NCBI GenBank assembly: GCA_914767715.1
Contig: OU612073.1
Span: forward strand, 21,638,001 to 21,702,000
Length of the DNA stretch: 64,000 nucleotides
DNA from: Membranipora membranacea
Taxonomy: Eukaryota > Bryozoa > Gymnolaemata > Cheilostomatida > Membraniporidae
Reading direction: 5' to 3'
The translations under genes were made by a program, and so were the position numbers. The notes below the pieces were generated by a model, which did not search any database, was not told the origin of the DNA, and was given only the letters and a program-made list of their open reading frames with translations. Shown here piece after piece: positions 60,050 through 64,000 of this stretch (the stretch's first letter is position 1; every line of letters begins with the position of its first letter).

Positions 60050-63000
60050 TTTGCTGTACTAGTTTGAGTGACTGATGTTGTTTTCAGATTAGATTTCAAT
60101 TGAATGAGGTATCCTATGATGGCACAAGTGGTTGATGCCAGCTACAATTATTCGGCTGGCTGTGCTTTACAAGTCACAAGGGTGCTTATCAATAGTGGTC
60201 AATTATAAAATGTTTTGACCGCATATTGCAACAACACAATTCTTGAAATAAGCTCTATTTCACATAACCCTGTGATTTTTTCATGTGGTTGTATGAAACT
60301 GTTGTCTGTGTTCATCATGAATAGAAAGTCGACACATGAAGATGTTGTCTCTTTGTGTACCTTAGTACAACAAGAAGCCCGAACAACGAGTTTTGGTGGC
60401 TCCAACCATGTGTGCATAGGAATGATATGGGGTAGAATTGCTATAACTGCATGAGATTATCAATAGGCTAATTGTGTCAGACACAGATCATAAATATTTA
60501 ATTGATTAAAATATATATTTCGCACAAAATTTAAATAAGATAGGGAGACTGGGTAAATTAGACAGAATGATGACTCGTATACTCATTTCCCTGCAAACGT
60601 TTAAAAGTCGAATATAAAACTTTCCGAAATAACCAGGTAACAAGTGTCAAATTAATGGCCAAATTATTCACTCAAAAGATCAAAGCTTGTTTGGAGATGT
60701 ACTATTTAATTAGTATTATGCTATTGCTTGGAAATCATGCTTTGACATGCTTGGACATGCAAGTAGTTAGGTACTGCCTATAATCTGGCAAACATCGAAA
60801 AAGCGGAACCAATTCACAGAAAAAGACTGTGTGTTGATTACCTGACACCATGACACCAAGTGCCCGCGATTGGGTAAAACATCTGAACAGTCGGAAAATA
60901 CTGTAAAATTTTAGCAAGATGTTTTATGCTAGGGTTAGATGCATGATGTCACAGGATGCCAGAGGATTGACACTGAGCTAGGTCAATGTAATCCATATAT
61001 GCTATTTATAAATTTTGCTATTATTATAGATAATATCATAGGTCCTGATAGCATAAGGTATTTGTTGTGGTCTACACAATGATCATTTGTGTAGTGCCTC
61101 TGTATTATGCAGTTAGCATAATTGCAGTTAGCAGTTGCAGTAAGCATAATGTGTCACGGAACACACATCAACATTGAACAAAATGCTGCTGTATAGCAAT
61201 TTGACAGTTTTTTCACTCGCCGATATAATTTGCTTTTCATTAAAGTAGACTTTTTAATTTCATGTCGTTCTTTTTATTTCATTCATCGCTCAGAAATAAC
61301 CAATAAGTAATAAATTATATCAAGTCTCGACCTTTTCCTGTTTCTTTACAAACAAAGAAATAGTTTTCTTTGGCACTCCACAGATTATTACATGTGATGT
61401 GTTATATTGATTCCGATTTTCTTTATCGCTTTTTTGCAAAACTCCATACTCTCTTAATTCTATCACAGCAGAATAGGAATGCAGCAGTATACAAGGGTAT
61501 AAAAATTATTAAAAATTTTAGTTGACACCCTAGCCTCATTTAATCGTCCTGGGTCAATATAAAAAGCATGGATGAAGATTTGTCGAGCTTAAATTAGACT
61601 AGGAACTGGTAACAGTTAAAAATAAATTATTGAGCAGTAGAATGTGGCGAAAACTAGGAGAACCCCCCCCCCCCCTGTACGTACAGATTTATGTGGCCTA
61701 AAAACCTTGTTCATAGACCCCTGGTCAATTTTGGGCTTACTGCTTATTTTGCAGTCACTATTATCTGTCCTTTTATTGAACCGTTGAAATTGTTTACATC
61801 ATAATCATTTTGAAATGTGTGGCTGCTGAATCAATCAGTTTGTGGTTTTAGGGAATGTTGGATGAGCCAATTACTTAGCCTATGGAAATTGAATAATGCG
61901 AGATATTATCATGCATAGTCTGTAAGCTAGTAAATCTTGCACCTAAGTGTATGACTCTGACTTATTCAATAGAAAGTGCATTCCGTAACTATTCTGTCTA
62001 AACAGACAGAGGATTTGCACACTATTTCCACAGTCCCTGAGTTCATAAAAAGGACAACATAGTCGAAGATTAACCTCCCGCAGTGACAGTTGCCAGATCA
62101 TGTCAAATGCAAACTTAGAAAAAATTATTACTACAGTCAACAGCATTATGATCACAGAGTAAGGATATATATATATATATATATATCCTTACTCTGTGAT
62201 CACATGCAGGTAGCATACCTGACAAGTCTCCCTTTTTGGTAGGGAGGCTCCCAGTTTTTAGGGGTAATTCCCATCCCCTCCCTATCTCCCTTTCTCCTCC
62301 CTTTTTCAGCTTCCTTTACTCAGAAAGTTTTTGAAGCTACCCTTTGCAAGAGTTACTGTGTTCTCCTACCATCACAGTACACATACCTATGTATTTGCTT
62401 ATTAACATTACGTTTTGTAAGTGGCTATTCAATATTCGAGCCTTACCTACCAGTGTTGTTAAGGCTGCTCCTCCCAAGTTGGTTAAATCAAGACAATTTC
62501 ATCCACATATTGAGGTAAAATTATGCAATTAACAAAATTTACAGTCAAGTTTTGGCTTGGAAATATTATACACTAGGCCTAAATTGCATCCACACTCTTG
62601 GACGCAGAGTGGTAGTCCGGGTTTTTAGTTCGTCCTTGGAGACCTCCTGATTTCTGGGTCTGCCAACTTGTCATGCATGACAGGTAGTCTTACACCATAC
62701 CTGCATGTGATTGATCGATCATTATCAAGGCAAAGGAATTTCATGATGTTTATCACTTTGATCTTATGACTGCCATCCCACTTTTCAGCCAGATGAAACC
62801 TAGCCAGTAATGGTTTGATAATCTGACCTTGAGGTTACATAATACTCAGCCTAATTATATTCACTCATGTTACCTCTTAATTAAAATATAAGGGCCATGT
62901 CCTAGTATACTAGACCAAGTTTGGTCCATTTGCCTGCATTCCGAGTCGCTCCTGATCAACTGGTTACGCCACAGGCGTGACCAGTGGAAGAGAGCAACAG

Positions 63001-64000
63001 GAATGTTCTATAGTATGCCGCCACACCCCCAAGTTACATAATATAGGCCTATTTCATGTAAATGACAATACTAGATGATGTATGTTTATTTACATTGACA
63101 ATTTTATAACTGTATGAATGGACAGTCAATCATCAACTCTATTCAACAGTGGGATCAGAAGCTTAGCAGTGAATTGTATTAGCCCAGTGTTATAATCATA
63201 ATAATCAGAGGGTGTCAACAAACTGTCCCTTATTTAGCACAGATTGAACTGAGGCCAAATTAACACAGAATTTATTAGCCCACTCATCTGTGATTTTCTC
63301 TTGTTCAAAGTCAGCTAAGCTCAGTAGTTTTTTCACAATAAAATTCAGCTGTGTCTGCTCAAGCTAATTTAATTGATCTCCCTCAGAAAAAACACATCGT
63401 TGATATACAGGCGGCCGATTAAGGTGCTGTCATTTGGAATACTTATGTCTTGCTTTAGGTTATTAGGTATGATACCAGGCAGAATTATTCCTGATCTAAT
63501 TGACAAGCACCTTGATTGTATGATAAGATAGATTACAACAAAAAACAACCCACAGGCAGCCCTTAATGGCGCTCGGGATGGCGATCGTGGCTGTAGGTTC
63601 CATACTATTTAGGTTGACTGCATTATTCTTTTAGTAATCTGCTTGTGAATTTTCACCTGAGACACTCCTACAAAACCCAGTCAATGCAATGCAAAGGCCC
63701 AAAATTGCTCTCTAGGCTTTGGGGCCGGGGCTCTGTGCCGAACCCCGTTGGGTAGGCTTCCAGCGCCCCCCCAACCCCTCAGCTGGGTTTACTTAGGCGC
63801 TTTGGTAAAAGATGGCAGGGTCACAATCAAATGGGAGAAATTGACCCTGTAAATCATTCTCTTAGGAATCATTTCTATAGCATGTATCGCTAGAATTTCA
63901 ATTTCTGATTTTTAAATGTGAGCTTTTTACCTTCAGCGCAGACAGCCACGTATAAATGTGATACCAAAATAACTAATTTGTTGTCTAGATTGCCGATGTG
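60050..64000. other. Intergenic DNA upstream of the DUF4806 gene
   Basis: No open frame here has motifs or paired splice sites. The promoter of the minus-strand DUF4806 gene should lie just right of 60050, but no clear TATA box was seen. Features noted are a 13-base C run at 61663-61675, the palindrome with AT core at 62150-62201, a CTCCCT-rich stretch at 62225-62310 and a GC-rich patch at 63690-63800 that may be a repeat fragment. Confidence 0.5.
62150..62201. repeat. Palindrome with (AT)n core
   Basis: ATCACAGAGTAAGGAT, an AT run and ATCCTTACTCTGTGAT form a 52-base perfect palindrome. The flanking 16-mer is the same as the one at 5280-5311. Confidence 0.9.

Noticed and set aside
1-64000. 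CRISPR array, rRNA genes or prokaryotic operons
   Set aside because: No regularly spaced identical repeats and no rRNA core sequences. The spliced genes show the DNA is eukaryotic.

Overview
The window is AT-rich nuclear DNA from an animal. Genes are cut into many short exons by GT..AG introns, old transposable elements are common, and one gene encodes a true caspase (Asp-binding arginines kept, unlike metacaspases), a family confined to metazoans. DUF4806, LRR-ROCO-like and CR1/jockey-type reverse transcriptase sequences fit an early-branching or other invertebrate such as a sponge or cnidarian. I cannot name the species. Exon models were built by hand from splice signals, reading-frame continuity and protein motifs.

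Plus strand, left to right. (1) The last exon of an unidentified Ser/Lys-rich gene, 1-332. (2) A 22-exon multi-zinc-finger protein of about 1,560 residues, 2691-20042, with seven C2H2/C2HC fingers, an atypical Cys module and a long basic, Ser/Pro-rich tail. (3) A repeat-rich gap, 20043-25620, with a tRNA-like SINE split by a palindromic element and, on the minus strand, a decayed LINE. (4) A small 3-exon gene for a Cys-rich protein with an N-myristoylation signal, 25635-28108. (5) A long gene, 28463-42334, with 17 exons whose phases all close. It reads as leucine-rich repeats, a ROCO-like linker with a P-loop, a complete caspase p20/p10 domain, a Ser-rich tail and about 670 residues of unrecognised sequence. 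This LRR/P-loop/caspase fusion is the most notable item here.

Minus strand on the right. (6) A single-pass membrane protein with a Thr-rich stalk, 45416-51668, whose 5' end was not found. (7) A DUF4806 protein, 53569-60049, with its N-terminal and C-terminal halves resolved and the middle partly unresolved. The rest (42335-45415, parts of 46-53 kb, 60050-64000) shows no convincing genes. It holds inverted-repeat elements with TTAA, TA or 9-bp flanks, a promoter-like block with heat-shock-element motifs, tandem repeats and low-complexity tracts.

The two plus-strand genes 4 and 5 lie about 350 bp apart in the same orientation, but nothing in the sequence shows that they work together.
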